DNA of 64,000 nt, taken from assembly GCA_905221605.1 (NCBI GenBank), contig CAJNDS010002132.1, forward strand, positions 349,299 to 413,298. Reading direction: 5' to 3'. Below are positions 33,999 through 44,720 of the stretch, one piece after another. Source of the DNA: Symbiodinium natans (taxonomy: Eukaryota; Sar; Dinophyceae; Suessiales; Symbiodiniaceae). Both the position numbers and the translations under genes were made by a program. Positions within the stretch are counted from its first letter, which is position 1. Each line of letters starts with the position of its first letter. The notes beneath the pieces are model-generated. The model did no database searches. It was not told where the DNA came from and was given only the letters and a program-made list of their open reading frames with translations.

Positions 33999-34205
33999 GC
34001 CGTGCTAGAGCATTAATAAAGCATAATAGCACACCGCATATACACTCAAACCAAAATCTGGTGTGTCTTAGACATCCTTCTTTGTGAGCCCATGCAACCA
34101 CGAGTCGCTGCGTCGCGAGTGGCAGCGGCCAGCGTATGGGTTAAACGCAAAGCCTTGGGAAAGCGATGCACGAGAAGCTCCGGGAAGTAGCCGACCACCA
34201 CCCAT

Positions 34206-34255
34206 ATCAATGACCCCTAAACCCCAAACCCCAAACCCCAAACCCTAAACCCTTA
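34206..34255 (+). repeat. Telomere-like variant (CCCCAAA/CCCTAAA)
   Basis: Seven units, mostly CCCCAAA. Confidence 0.88.
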
Positions 34256-34279
34256 GTTGCTCAAACACAAATTCCCAAG

Positions 34280-35160
34280 GTGAGCCCGGGCAGCTTTCTC
34301 CTCGCTGTGCAGCAGGCGCTGGTACTGGGAGAACGGGAAGCTTTTGCTCCAGAAGGTGGGCTCAGAGCTGGCAGCCACAAGCCCGCTCTTCGCTGTTTCG
34401 ACGGCCTGATTCCTGGTTTACGACTTGCGGTTCAAGATCGAGTATACACAGTTTATAGTGCTTATACGTAGGGTTTATACGGCTACAGTAGGAGGCTTGC
34501 GGGGACAGTCTGTCCATCCGTCCCATAGTTCATATCCATAGCATCATGGCTCAAATTCGGAGAAACATCCTTTGCAAACAGCATTTGACTTACAACGCCG
34601 ATGTCCCCTTAACATTCCAACAGTACTCCAACTTCCCCGCAACTCTACTGAATCTACTGGCTACAGCAGCGAGAAAGAGAAAACAACAACTTTTGCACCA
34701 AGGCTCCCTGCTCGCTCCGCCTTGGCGGTCTCGATCAGAGAGCCTACTTTGCTTTCCTGTGTCGGGGTGAAGCGGGGCTTGCTTGCAACACGAATTCTAA
34801 GAACATGACTCTGTGTGCCTTTGGCAAGAGTATTTTCTCGCACAACTCTGCACGTTTGCTCCTGCTTTGCGATAAAGGCGAGGTGGGGTGCCACTGCCGT
34901 CTTGAAGCTTGTCTGAATGGCCCTGAGGATGGACAGCTGCTCGTCGTTGACTTTCTCCTCAGAACGAAGTGTGGCTTTTCGTGTTCTTATGCTCTTGGCG
35001 GCTGCTCAGATTCCATAGCGCGCAGGCACTGTGCTTTCCGCACAGGCAGCTGCACAGCGCTCTTGAACACAAGGGGCGCCTGATAGCCCCACAGTTTTGT
35101 GACATGATAAAGATAGCAATTCGAGAGGACAGCGAAAGTCAGAGTGAACAGATCTCAACA
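34280..35160. other. No supported gene
   Basis: Frames on both strands of 60-90 codons are open, none with a recognisable domain. Confidence 0.35.
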
Positions 35161-35184
35161 AGACTGCGTGCGCTCTCTGGGTGT

Positions 35185-35250
35185 ATATATATATATATAC
35201 GTATATATATATACATATGTATATATATATATATATGAATGTATATATGC
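35185..35250. repeat. (TA)n-rich palindromic microsatellite
   Basis: TATATA runs broken by ACG, CATATG and GAATG; largely self-complementary. Confidence 0.93.
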
Positions 35251-35649
35251 ATACTGAAGTCAAGCAAGTGCAGCGTGTGAAGTGCGCAAGTTTGGAGAGT
35301 GGCTGAGTTTGGACTGAATGAGGGGAATCAGGCGAGGAGGTGAGAGTAAGGTCCTGCAGTTCACGGGGACCAAACCGAGTGGAACTTGGGGGCTATTCAG
35401 GAGGACCCGCATAATTGATGAGCGGTTCGCGAGCGCAAGTTCAGAAACCATGGTATGCACATGCGCGCTTCTCAGAAAAACGTGCACATCAGGACTTTCC
35501 GGGTCCTGATATCCAGGTCTACCAGTCTACTTGCAGAAGGAGAGAGGAGGAAGGATCGCAGGAGGATGTTGAGGAGGCTGAGGTAGGAGGGTATCGATTG
35601 GGGGAGCAGCAAGCAGCCACTCGCAGCCTGCCCCAGGTCTAAGGCCGAG

Positions 35650-36085
35650 GCCCTTGCAGATCGTCTCCACAGGAGCATCTCAACCAGGATGTAAACCGAG
35701 GCCCCAATGAACTGCTCTTGGATGCGGTGCAGCACCACATCATGAGCAGTTTTCTGGCCGAAGGACTCCAACTTCCCGACTACCATGATGTAGATGCTGA
35801 AGCCCGCCTTGGAGATCAGGAAATCAGAAGGGTGCTGGTGCCTTGTGCAGGCACCGCGCAAGCCTGCCACGTCGAGTCAAGCTGCCACCGTGGCAGTGTA
35901 TCCGTGTCTCGGCGATGACCGCATCAAGCTGCAGAAGGTGGTCCACGACACGCAGACGATGACGTATACCTCGTTGGTTTCACTTTGCTTCCCCAAGAAG
36001 CATGGGCATGTGCTAGCAGCTTCAAGACATACCGTCGATTCAACCCCATGGGCATGACTCGGCATGACACATGGTACCAACATGA
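35650..36085 (-). CDS. Possible exons of a membrane or cytosolic protein
   Basis: Two minus-strand frames follow each other: 36083-35877 (SETNEVYVIVCVSWTTFCSL, a hydrophobic stretch, ending TVAA) and 35870 to about 35650 (SDFLISKAGFSIYIMVVGKL, FGQKTAHDVVLHRIQEQF, GASVYILVEMLLW). Composition is protein-like in both and the frame shift between them suggests an intron near 35870-35880. Function unknown. Supported only by composition. Confidence 0.33.
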
Positions 36086-36089
36086 CCCC

Positions 36090-36630
36090 TTACGATTGCT
36101 AGAGCCCGAAGGAGGGAAGCAGGGTTGCGACAAGACCGCCAGTCTCGTAGTGCTGCACATTCAACTGCGACAGGCAGTTGAGGGCGATCAGTCCAACCAT
36201 TCCTGCGGGATGCTGAACTTGTGGCCTTACACACCCGGTGCCCCCGTGTGTGCCCTACCTCCAAATAAGGTTCCAACAATGCGCCCGATGCCGGTGTTAA
36301 TGGATGAGCCCTCATTGTCTGAGAATACGAAGCACGCCGCCTCACGAGTTGGTCTCGCACCAGCTCGACTCGTTATACGTGGCTGCCAACAGAGTTGCCA
36401 TCGAGCCGCAATGAAGCCCCACATAAATTCAGGTCGCCCCTCTCGCATCTCAGGAATCCACGCGAAGATAGACAGCCTAAGCTCTAAGTTCGTCGTGAAA
36501 GCATATGCTGCTTCTCAGAATACGCACCAGGGGTATCCGAGCTCCCAGCACTCCCAGTGACAGTGTCTTCTTGAAGGCCTCCTTTGCCATCGCCCTGGTG
36601 ACGAGTCACAATGTGCTGGCCAGGTGTATA
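36090..36630. other. Mixed sequence, unresolved
   Basis: A minus-strand 73-codon frame at 36227-36448 and a plus-strand 191-codon frame at 35985-36560 overlap. Neither shows a domain, and the plus frame is antisense to the exon candidates. Confidence 0.35.
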
Positions 36631-36639
36631 CAGACAAAG

Positions 36640-36709
36640 CACCCCAAACCCTGAACCCTAAACCCTTTTCCAAGAGACTTCGCCCGCCCTAAACCCTAAA
36701 CCCTAAACC
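36640..36709 (+). repeat. Telomere-like units (CCCTAAA), two blocks
   Basis: CCCTGAACCCTAAACCC and, after about 20 bp, three CCCTAAA units. Faces TTTAGGG units at 36829. Confidence 0.88.
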
Positions 36710-36828
36710 CATCTGAAGGTTTTATAGTGTTCGGGTCGAGCTGCAGCGATGGCATGGAGAGCCATCTTCTCACGCGACCAGCAGTTTGGAGCAGCCTCCG
36801 CCTGTTTGGGTTGAGTAGGGTTGGTGGT

Positions 36829-36871
36829 AGTTTAGGGTTTAGGGTGCAGCGTTTAGGGCTTAGGGTTTAGG
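36829..36871 (-). repeat. Telomere-like units (TTTAGGG)
   Basis: About five degenerate units. With the previous block it encloses about 119 bp. Confidence 0.85.
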
Positions 36872-36973
36872 GGTTGAGCTTCATGGTTCTTGCCCGAATG
36901 TCTGCCTGGCGGGTGGGTGCACGGCAGCAGGCAGCTTGCACATCTTTACCTTGGAAAAGCTCGCGATATGGTT

Positions 36974-36974
<1 letters not shown>

Positions 36975-37004
<30 letters not shown>
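36975..37004. repeat. Poly(G) tract
   Basis: Nearly 30 consecutive G after TTTT on the plus strand. Its length may not be reliable in the assembly. Confidence 0.95.
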
Positions 37005-37006
<2 letters not shown>

Positions 37007-37034
37007 CCTCGGCAAAAGTAAAGCATTAGAAGCC

Positions 37035-38090
37035 GTCTCCCACAAGAGCGGCTTCTTTGGTGGATGCTGCCACAGCGTCGCATGCAACGATCAGCTCGTT
37101 CAGAGCGAAGTAGCTCGCCATGCGATTGATGTGCTCTACGAAGTGGTCCGCGTTGTGTTCGTCTTCGTTGTACAGAGATCCTGCCCACAAATGCCCCCCC
37201 CCCCCTTTTTCCAAGACGACCCGTTTCCAAATCTAAAGTCCATCAAGTGCGGGGCGCTGAAAACGAACAAACGCCTTTGGCAGCAAGCTCAGGACTCCAT
37301 GGGCAGCTCAGGTTTGAAGGAGAGTTCATGCAAAGTCCTTGCGGGTACACGATCTCCGCCCTGGCATTGGCCACATCATCATCCAGCGCTTTCTGCGCAG
37401 CTTCCAGTTCAGAAGCCAGATTCTCATCAAAAGGCTGCTCTGCTTCCTGAGCGACGGGCGACTTCTCGGGAGAACTTACTTTTTCACAGGTGATGGCTGC
37501 CCTCAACGTGCGGTGTTTGTTCATCTAAGCCGCGGCTGTGACAACCTCGTTGACAGCATCAGCGACAGCCTTCAGGCTTGCCCGCCACGAAGAGTCCGTT
37601 ACCTTCTGAAACTTGACCTCGTGACACAACTGACATATGACGCTTCAGAACATGTCTGTCAAGCCTGCGCTTCAAGTATACACCGTCATTGTTGCGTCCC
37701 AGGCCGCGTGGGTCGCAGAATTGATGCCTGTGTTTGACTGAGCCGTAACTTGAAGAGACCTTAGATTCCACGGAGGGCAACTGCTTGGCCTGCTGTGGTG
37801 AATGGGCTCTGCATCTCCTTGTGTGCTCCGGCTGTCTGTCGGAAACACCGCACGGTGCCTTCAACAACCTTGATATGGTGAGGGCGAGCTAGAGGGAGGG
37901 TTGCATTGTGTAGCAGAGGACCGCAAGGCTGTCAGCTGGGTTTCGAAGAAGGTGACGGAACGCTTGAGCCGCCCATACCGTCTCGGACAAAGGAACAGCC
38001 TAAGCAACATTTGGCAATAATTGCAGCGTCTCCAAGAACACACCGCGGCGTGGTGACCGATGAGTGATCCGTTTGCCAAGGCCCCCACTC
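37035..38090 (-). CDS. Candidate multi-exon gene, helical protein
   Basis: Several minus-strand blocks read as protein one after another. These are about 37970-37900 (GRLKRSVTFFETQLTALRSS), about 37745-37685 (STGINSATHAAWDATMTV-like), about 37640-37528 (FQKVTDSSWRASLKAVADAV, then NEVVTAAA and a stop), 37485-37315 (EKSPVAQEAEQPFDENLASE, LEAAQKALDDDVANARAEIV) and 37190-37035 (LYNEDEHNADHFVEHINRMA, SYFALNELIVACDAVAASTK). A perfect GTAAGT sits at the start of the 37485 block. The Glu/Ala-rich helices suggest coiled coil. Exon joins are not established and the family is not recognised; several of these could be separate fragments. Confidence 0.38.
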
Positions 38091-38159
38091 ATGCTGTGCC
38101 GCACTCCTTGGCTGAGCCAAAACTCCATCAAGTCCACAGGGGCTCACTGGCTCACTTTC

Positions 38160-38920
38160 CTCCCAGAATAACTACCACAATACATAACTACCATCGCAAC
38201 CCTCCATATAATAACTACCAATTATAACTCCCTATAAGAACTACCACGAGCACTATCCATAATCACGACAAGAGCAACTCTCACTAGCAACTACCTTCCT
38301 AAGAGCTGGCTCCGAGCATCAGCAGACCTCGCATGGCAGCAAGGTTATCTCGGAAGCCCTCGAGCAAGTGGGCGGCCGCCACGTGCTGGGCCCGGGAGGC
38401 CGAAGCCACCGAATGGTACTGACACTGGAGAACCTCAGATTTACTAGATTCTCTAGCATGTAACTGAATATGAAGCAATGCACCATCTCCACAGAATGCG
38501 GTATAAAGGTACTATGTGGAGATGCTGTGGGGAGTCAAGTGTAGCTTACGAACATACCTTAAACGTTGCAGAGCATTGCAAGCAGGGATCCAGGCAATGC
38601 GTGTGTGCGCCGTCCACGGCACTTGCACGAATGATTCAGCTAACTTGAGCAGTACAGCCTGCTGAGCTCTGAGCACACAACGTATCTACTAAAGCACACC
38701 TCTGCTCTCCACATGTTGGAAAAAGAATGGAGTACAGACATTATACTTTGAGTTCAAAAGGCCCCCTTGTTGATCACAACTGAGATCGGAAGCAAGTTGC
38801 TGTGCCAGCTTTTCTTAGTCCGTGGAACTTTTATTGGAGAGCTGAATCTGCCACTCCAGCTGACAGTTTGTGCGCAAATCACGCCTGGAAGTGTTGAGAA
38901 ACCCAGGCTCACCCAGATCG
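38160..38920. other. No gene seen
   Basis: Contains 38165-38290, a degenerate AACTACCA/ATAACTACC tandem stretch. The remainder has no supported frame. Confidence 0.5.
38165..38295. repeat. Degenerate tandem repeat (AACTACCA-like)
   Basis: Units AACTACCA, CATAACTACCA, ATAACTCCC and CAACTACC recur about eight times with variable spacers. Confidence 0.6.
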
Positions 38921-38926
38921 GCTTAC

Positions 38927-38971
38927 AAACCCTAAACGCCCGTTTTTGCTTAAACCCTAAACCCTAAACCC
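38927..38971 (+). repeat. Telomere-like units (CCCTAAA)
   Basis: About four units in two small blocks. Faces TAGGG units at 39018-39055. Confidence 0.85.
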
Positions 38972-39040
38972 TTGTGCAGCATGTCTCCTCACCACTGCCT
39001 GCCTCGCCCTTAGACCCGAAAACCCTATAGGGTCTAGGGT

Positions 39041-39301
39041 TTAGAGTTTAGGGTCCAGGGGTACGATCAACCAAGCAGCTTGTCTCTGTGTCGCGGCCTG
39101 GTGGGCCAAGCGCCGTCGCAGTTCCCGGTATGCGAAGTGGGGCACGGGAAGGAGCATTGCCAACACCGAAGCCAACAGACCCACCGTGCAAGGAGTGCCC
39201 GTCGTCCACGGAAACCACCATTCTTTCTCATGGCCGGAGACAGACATCGGGATTGTTCCGCAGAGCATCACGCCCACTGACCTTGCACGGAGTTTTGGCA
39301 C
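39041..39301 (-). CDS. Exon-like segment with one membrane helix
   Basis: Minus-strand frame of 86 codons: SVGVMLCGTIPMSVSGHEKE, then a hydrophobic helix (CTVGLLASVLAMLLPV), then a basic helix (YRELRRRLAHQAATQRQ). Composition and helix order look like a real membrane-protein exon. Its ends abut telomere-like units (39018-39055 and 39338-39358), so the true exon is shorter than the open frame. Family not recognised. Confidence 0.37.
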   Translation of the reverse strand: MPKLRARSVGVMLCGTIPMSVSGHEKEWWFPWTTGTPCTVGLLASVLAMLLPVPHFAYRELRRRLAHQAATQRQAAWLIVPLDPKL

Positions 39302-39337
39302 TTGCGAATGTCTTCGCCCAACAGAAGCAGAAAAAAA

Positions 39338-39358
39338 TTTAGGGTTTAGGGTTTAGGG
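39338..39358 (-). repeat. Telomere-like units (TTTAGGG)
   Basis: Three perfect units. Confidence 0.9.
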
Positions 39359-39659
39359 CCAAGTCAAGTCCGTGCGTCACTCGCTTTTGGACAAGTGCCC
39401 AAGGTCGCGAGCACAAGAAGAAGACCGTGAGCCTGGAGACAAGCCCTTGCTGCATCTGTACTGACAGAGCATCTACTGGCAGCCGTGTGTTTGCATCCGC
39501 GTGGCAGGAAAAGAAAGCACGTCAACAGTTCTCGTAGCCACGCCGGCTGCACAGGCCGTAGGGTTTCGTTCACCACCATGCTTGCAAAGCATCCAATCAC
39601 AGTGGCCTGCAGCCAAAAAAACTATGCAACTCTGGCAATGCCAATTCGGCCATCCAGGC

Positions 39660-39778
39660 CCCCTAAACCCTAAACCCTAAACCCTAAACCCTAAACCCTA
39701 AACCCTAAACCCTAAACCTTAAACCCTAAACCCTAAACCCTAAACCCTCTAAACCCTAAACCCTATAAACCCTAAACC
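39660..39778 (+). repeat. Telomere-like array (CCCTAAA)n, longest in the window
   Basis: About 16 units, mostly perfect, with CCTTAAA, CCCTCTAAA and CCCTATAAA variants. Confidence 0.95.
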
Positions 39779-40385
39779 CGAATTCCCAATGCCGCATTTG
39801 ACATGACATGCCCCTTCCAGGCCGTCCACATCTGCCAGGCATGGTGGAGCGTCGCGCCTTCGGTCAGAGTGCGCAAGGTTTCTGGTGCCGCATGTCAACA
39901 AGTAGATATAAACCACAAGTACATTACAAACACTACATTAAAGCCAGTAAATGAATAACTATATACATATACATTCAGTCATCCAGTCCTGTTCTGTATA
40001 TCCCTGTCGGCGGTGCCTAGATTCGGTCCAGAGACGCAGGCAATTGCCAGTACAGGTGCGAAGACTGTGGCGTGGTCCCAGTCAGCCGATTGGACCTCTC
40101 TGCTTGCGTTAATTTTTTTTTTGAGGCAATGCGATTGCGTCGATGCTTGCCCTAAACAGAATAAAGCCAGTGAATGGTAATTCGAACCCAATGGACCCTA
40201 AACCCAGCCTGAACCTTAACCCCTATAAACGATAATGCTATGTGACGGACCCGTACTCGGACCTGTGCAATAGCAAGCCGGTCCTCGGGGTGCACGGCAT
40301 AAGTCGCAGTCAGCGCTGCAGCGAAGGATGTTCGAAGGGCCCACTCCACCTTCATGCCCCAAATGGTCTGCATCCTCACGGCGTC

Positions 40386-40483
40386 TGGGGGTTTCCGGGT
40401 ACCCGAATGGGGTCCTTTCGATATAAGGGGATCTTACTATTTGGGGGTCTATATTAAGGCTCCCTTGTTATGGTAAGCCGCCA
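40386..40483. mobile_element. MITE-like element, G-rich TIR family, copy 5
   Basis: 98 bp. Left TGGGGGTTTCCGGGTACCCG; right, in reverse complement, TGGCGGCTTACCATAACAAG. TA follows the right end; the left flank is TC, so one flank may have mutated. Interior has CTACTATT in inverse as in the other copies. Confidence 0.5.
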
Positions 40484-40499
40484 TATCATACTTCTCATT

Positions 40500-41180
40500 C
40501 ATGCGTTAAGGAATCGAACCAGGAAGGATGCGAAGGCATTTCACATGAAGACGTATTGCTCCGAGGTTTACGAAAAGCTAAGACAGTTACGACCTGCTTA
40601 AACAAGGAGGCGCCTGAGAATGAAACGCCGGGGCCTCAATCTAGAAATCATGTAGTCACTTCTCCAAATAATGGTCCCTTTTCGGGTTACGATTATACCC
40701 AAGAAAAAGGACCGCGAGAAGTGGGTTAGATGGGTTCATTTGCAGGAATGTGCGACTTCCTCGTGAACCCCCCCCCCCCCCCGCCCCACCCAAGCCCCAC
40801 GTATATCGTCCCGTATGTCTTGGGTTTGAAGGGTGTTTTGCCATTTGCCTCGCTGACCTCTCGGACACGCTTTCAGGGGTTTAGGGTTAGCAGACTGTCC
40901 GGTAACATTTCAGAGACTTGCAAATACCAACGCTGCACTCAAAGAGAGCATCCGCACACAAGACACCCTGCTTTAGACAGGAAAGAAACCTAACCTTCAA
41001 CACATGCACTAAACCCCACTGGTTGCCATGTTCGGTCAGGAGTGGTGCAGGATCTGTGCTCTATGAACAGGCCAAGGAGGACCACGGCATGTTCGATCCG
41101 TTTGTGACATTTGAGTAAGCCCTCCGCTTCACAGTGTTTAGGCTTCGCTGAATCCAGCATTCTTCGGCACATAGGGACAC
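40500..41180. other. No supported gene
   Basis: Contains a C tract at about 40770-40785. Frames of 60-90 codons on both strands are unremarkable. Confidence 0.4.
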
Positions 41181-41245
41181 GCAATTCATCCCTTATCTTA
41201 AGGGCAGCGTGTGACACGCTGCCCTTAAGATAAGGGATGAATTGC
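41181..41245. repeat. Perfect palindrome, 31-bp arms, 3-bp spacer
   Basis: Arm 41181-41211 (GCAATTCATCCCTTATCTTA then AGGGCAGCGTG) is the exact reverse complement of 41215-41245. TGA lies between them. No homology to either MITE family. Confidence 0.95.
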
Positions 41246-41287
41246 GGTCAAGTGCAAGACACGACTCGGTTCAATGTTCTGGTATGT

Positions 41288-41373
41288 TGGGCATGTACGA
41301 AAATTAGGGACCGAAGAAAGAGCCCCCCCAATAGTAGGATTCCCTTATAATGAGAACCGCAATAATGCACCCC
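41288..41373. mobile_element. Possible sixth copy of the G-rich element
   Basis: Contains GTACGAAAATTAGGGACC at the left and the shared CAATAGTAGGATTCCC block inside. The right end GCACCCC is weak, so this is a degenerate copy at best. Confidence 0.38.
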
Positions 41374-41377
41374 TAAT

Positions 41378-41520
41378 GAATAAAAAATATACATATAGAT
41401 ATATATGTACATAAATAAATACATAAATATAAATATAAATATATGTATATATATATTTATTTATTTATATTTATATTTATATTTATTTTATATTTATATT
41501 TATATTTATTTTATGCCTGT
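41378..41520. repeat. AT-only microsatellite (ATAAATA/TATTTA)
   Basis: TATATACATATAG runs, then ATAAATA units followed by the complementary TTTATATTTA units, so the block can fold back on itself. Confidence 0.93.
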
Positions 41521-41529
41521 AACCTTAAA

Positions 41530-41870
41530 CCCCCTTTTTAACTCTTACAAACGATAAACCCAAAACCCCTAAACCCACTCCGTTCCTTGGCCGCGAGACT
41601 TTCGACAGCTGGGTCATGTCAGACCGGAACTCGGGATGGATCTCAGGAAGGTGGAGTCCTGCATAATGCCTCCCGAAAGAACTCACTTAGACTCCTTTTG
41701 GGGGGGCCTGGGTGGGTTTAGGGTGTGCGGTTTAGGGAATAAGGTTAGGGTTCGTGTTTTAGGGTCTGTTTTTTAGGGTTTAGGGTACCATCGCCCTTAT
41801 AGGGTCTCTAAGGCTTTAAGGCGGTTTACGGTCTAGGCTCTTTGTTTTTTTTTGGGGGGGGGGGGGGGGG
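41530..41870. repeat. Degenerate telomere-like units and poly(G)
   Basis: CCCTAAA-like units at 41565-41577, TTTAGGG-like units scattered over 41716-41790, and a G tract at about 41853-41870. Confidence 0.7.
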
Positions 41871-41928
41871 TTGATACGGCTTGTTTTCTATTTGTTGTCT
41901 CTGGGGGCGGGCAGGTTGGGTTTAGCGT

Positions 41929-42430
41929 TTATTCTAGGGCCCGAGCAAACCGGCGAACTACCCACACGGAGGTTAATTTCTTGATTTCTGTTTTGGCTTC
42001 CTCTTTTTTGGGGGGGTATATTAGGGGTAACCTCCCCCCCCCCATTTGCAGAGCTGCCCTACTCGCGGGCCTTGAAGCAGACAGCATCGTGCTGATTGAG
42101 CCCCGCTTGGGCGCCGGGCTTGCCATTGCGCCCTCGCAGCGTCTTAGCAGGACCAAGCCGGGGCTGCCCCTTTTTGAGCTGCCCGCTGCTGCGCAGAGCG
42201 AAGCGCTGCTGCTGCTCGAGAGAGAGAGAGAGAAGCGCTGCAGTGCAGGAAAAACTTCAAGATAGTGCTTTAAGAGATCCTTGAACGAAACGTCCGGACA
42301 CGGATATGGACACGTGTTTTCAGGCCGCCGAAGGGCTCTGTTCACTTCAGAAAAGCCTCTGCTTCCAGGCAGGGTTCACGTGGAAGTGGAACTGATGCAC
42401 GTGCAGGACTTTCAGGCGCTGCATTGGCCC
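41929..42430 (-). CDS. Exon fragments related to 44390-44720
   Basis: Minus-strand protein RLKVLHVHQFHFHVNPAW (about 42430-42370) is followed, in another frame, by RALRRPENTCPYPCPD and KDLLKHYLEVFPALQRF. The first block matches RLKALQVLHEFHFKVNPA at about 44710-44655 with 13 of 18 residues. The second has a TCPxPCP-like counterpart there. Protein-level similarity between two non-identical DNA copies indicates an exon from a duplicated gene. Family unknown. The plus-strand 160-codon frame across 42281-42763 is antisense to this and not preferred. Confidence 0.36.
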
Positions 42431-43122
42431 CGAAGCAGAAGCGTGGCAGACTTTCACCTACGCCTTTCCCACACCACGCCCTCATCAGAGGATCGCTGCA
42501 GCCACGTCCTGCACGGCAGAAGGGAAGAACGGGGATTCACATGGCATCCCTCAGCACGTCTTGCTCTGCATGGTCAGAATCGCCTGCGGGCCTATGCACC
42601 CCCGCACGGGAACATTAGCTTCCAGCTCCTTCATCCATCCAACGAGATCAGAGGGCAATGCCGTGTCAGCCTGGCAGTGAAGAAATCACAGTGGAACAAC
42701 GAATTGAGAGCAACCAGTTGGGGTCAGCATGAATGGGCCCGGCCAAGGCCAAGCTCACTGTAAAGAAGCGCCCGGGATGACGGATGTGCACACCCTTTCG
42801 CGGAACCTCGGCGGTCCGAGCGCCCATTCAAGGAGGGTCTAGGGTGCCTGGCTCCAGTGCTACTTCGTGTTGCGGCCCCCAGATCAGCTTCGCAACGAGC
42901 GGCCATATTATCGGGTTCTTAAGCGAGGGGGTGTTGATGGGGGGTCGGTCCTAGGGAACCTTGGGCTACATACCCCCTCTTGAACCTCCCTCCCTGTAAA
43001 ATCTTCTGTAAGAGATCACCTTGGAGGTTGTGGGGTTTAGTATTGCTCCCTCCCACGCAAGACTGCCATTTACGGCGTTTGGGTCAGTGGACAGCGCATG
43101 CCTAATTCACGAGCAAGAGGGA

Positions 43123-43330
43123 AACCCAAACCCTAAACCCTAAACCCCCAATATCTCATTTCAGGGTTTGTGGGTTTCCCACCCAACATCGGCTGGCCAC
43201 TGCAGGAAAAGGGTTTAGAGTCCGGGGGCTCGAGGGTTTTAAGGGCTTAATTGTGGCGTTTCCCACCCGAGGTTAGCTTCTACAATTTTACGCAGGGTTT
43301 CGGGGTTTAGGGTTTTCGGGTTCCTACTCC
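43123..43330. repeat. Telomere-like units in both orientations, degenerate
   Basis: CCCTAAA units at 43123-43148, then GTTTAGAG and GTTTCGGGGTTTAGGG units to 43325, interspersed with the phrase TCCCACCCAACATC. Confidence 0.6.
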
Positions 43331-43885
43331 CCCAACATCTCCTTTTTGAGTGTTCAGGTCTTGTCCCACCCAACATCTTCTGTAGAGTTTAGACAGCGGC
43401 GGTTCCGAGGTTTCCCATTACATGACCTTTTGCGGCTCAGGTCTTCTCACCCACCACCTTTTTGAGACTTTGGGCTGCTGTTTTTTTGTAGTAAAGCTTG
43501 CAATTGCTTCAAAGCTAAAACCGTGTGCTCTCAATAATTTGATGATTCTTTTCATGCGGGGTCTGGCTGGTTGCTTCTCTCACGTGCGCTGATGCTCAGA
43601 AGACACGAAACCTTTCTGTCAAATGCTCATGGCGAGAAGTCACTGAGAAGCCAACACGCACTTCCAAGCGAGGGCGCCCGGTCCAGGACATCTTCTCCTG
43701 CAGTCGAGAAGAATTCCAGCTGACTCCTATCTGTCATGAAAGCCAGCCAAAACTGCAAAATCGACATCTCGTCGTCCAGAGATCACGGGTCCGGATTGCG
43801 CAAGTACAAAAAACATAAAAAGTTGACAGAAGCGGCTCCTGCTCTTTTTGTACCTGTTCCGTCGCGGAGCAGTTGAAGGAAGAGC

Positions 43886-43962
43886 CGCCACGCAGAATCG
43901 GTGCCATGGCGTTGTGGTGGCTAAGAACCACCAAGACGCCATGGCACCGATTCTGCGTGGCG
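43886..43962. repeat. Long hairpin: 35-bp arms, 7-bp loop
   Basis: Arm 43886-43920 (CGCCACGCAGAATCGGTGCC, then ATGGCG...) pairs with 43928-43962 with two mismatches. The loop is CTAAGAA. A transcript would form a very stable stem-loop. Confidence 0.95.
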
Positions 43963-44389
43963 CTGCTGAGAGCAGAGCTGGGCCAACACACTGCAGTCAT
44001 GCGCACTTGCGGGATGTTAAGAAGATGGGATCTTTCAAAACGAGCAAACATCCTCCAAGAATGTTTAGCCTAAACGATCTCAAGAAGATGGGGGATTGTT
44101 CAAAATTGCTCCATTCCGATCAGTCTGATGTTACAAAAACACCATGGACCCAACTACATCACAAGCCTGTTCCATCCTGTTCCCCTACCCCTCCTTGCAG
44201 ACGCTTTGTTTTTTTTGCAACAGACTCCCATGTCTTGCAATCAATGCTTCAAGATATATACACACAAGCAAAAGCCAATGCGGCTCCCAACTCTTGACCA
44301 TGAAATCTGATAAACGCTACTTTCCTTTTTTGGTTGCGACTTGCCAAGGCCATCCACAGTCGTTGACTTATAGCCCCTTAGGAGGTCCT

Positions 44390-44720
44390 TCAAACATCCC
44401 CAAGAGAGCGAGCTTGCCGCAACCACTGAACCACCAAGGCCTTTTCAAAGAGCTCTGCATCGCAAGACGGTGTGCGACTACGTGCGGGTCTGCGGTCACT
44501 GTGAAACTGTGAGGGGCCTGTGGATGGCTTTGGGGCATGGACTTTGACTAGCACACCCGGACATGGACACGTGTAAGCCCAGCTCAGTTCACATCTGTAC
44601 CGGCAACTGTCCGGATTTCCACTGGGGTGGGCCAGCGCGAGGTCTCTGATGCAACAAGGCAGGGTTGACCTTGAAGTGAAACTCATGCAGCACCTGTAGA
44701 GCCTTTAGGCGCTGCCGGCC
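44390..44720 (-). CDS. Exon fragments related to 41929-42430
   Basis: RLKALQVLHEFHFKVNPALL is followed, in another frame, by CCIRDLALAHPSGNPDSCRY and RCELSWAYTCPCPG. See the related piece at 42.3 kb. The two frames imply an intron or a one-base indel near 44650. Unknown protein. Confidence 0.36.

Noticed and set aside
38107-38116. Ten-base spliced-leader match on the minus strand (TTTTGGCTCA)
   Set aside because: Ten bases are expected by chance about once in ten such windows, and the neighbouring bases do not match.
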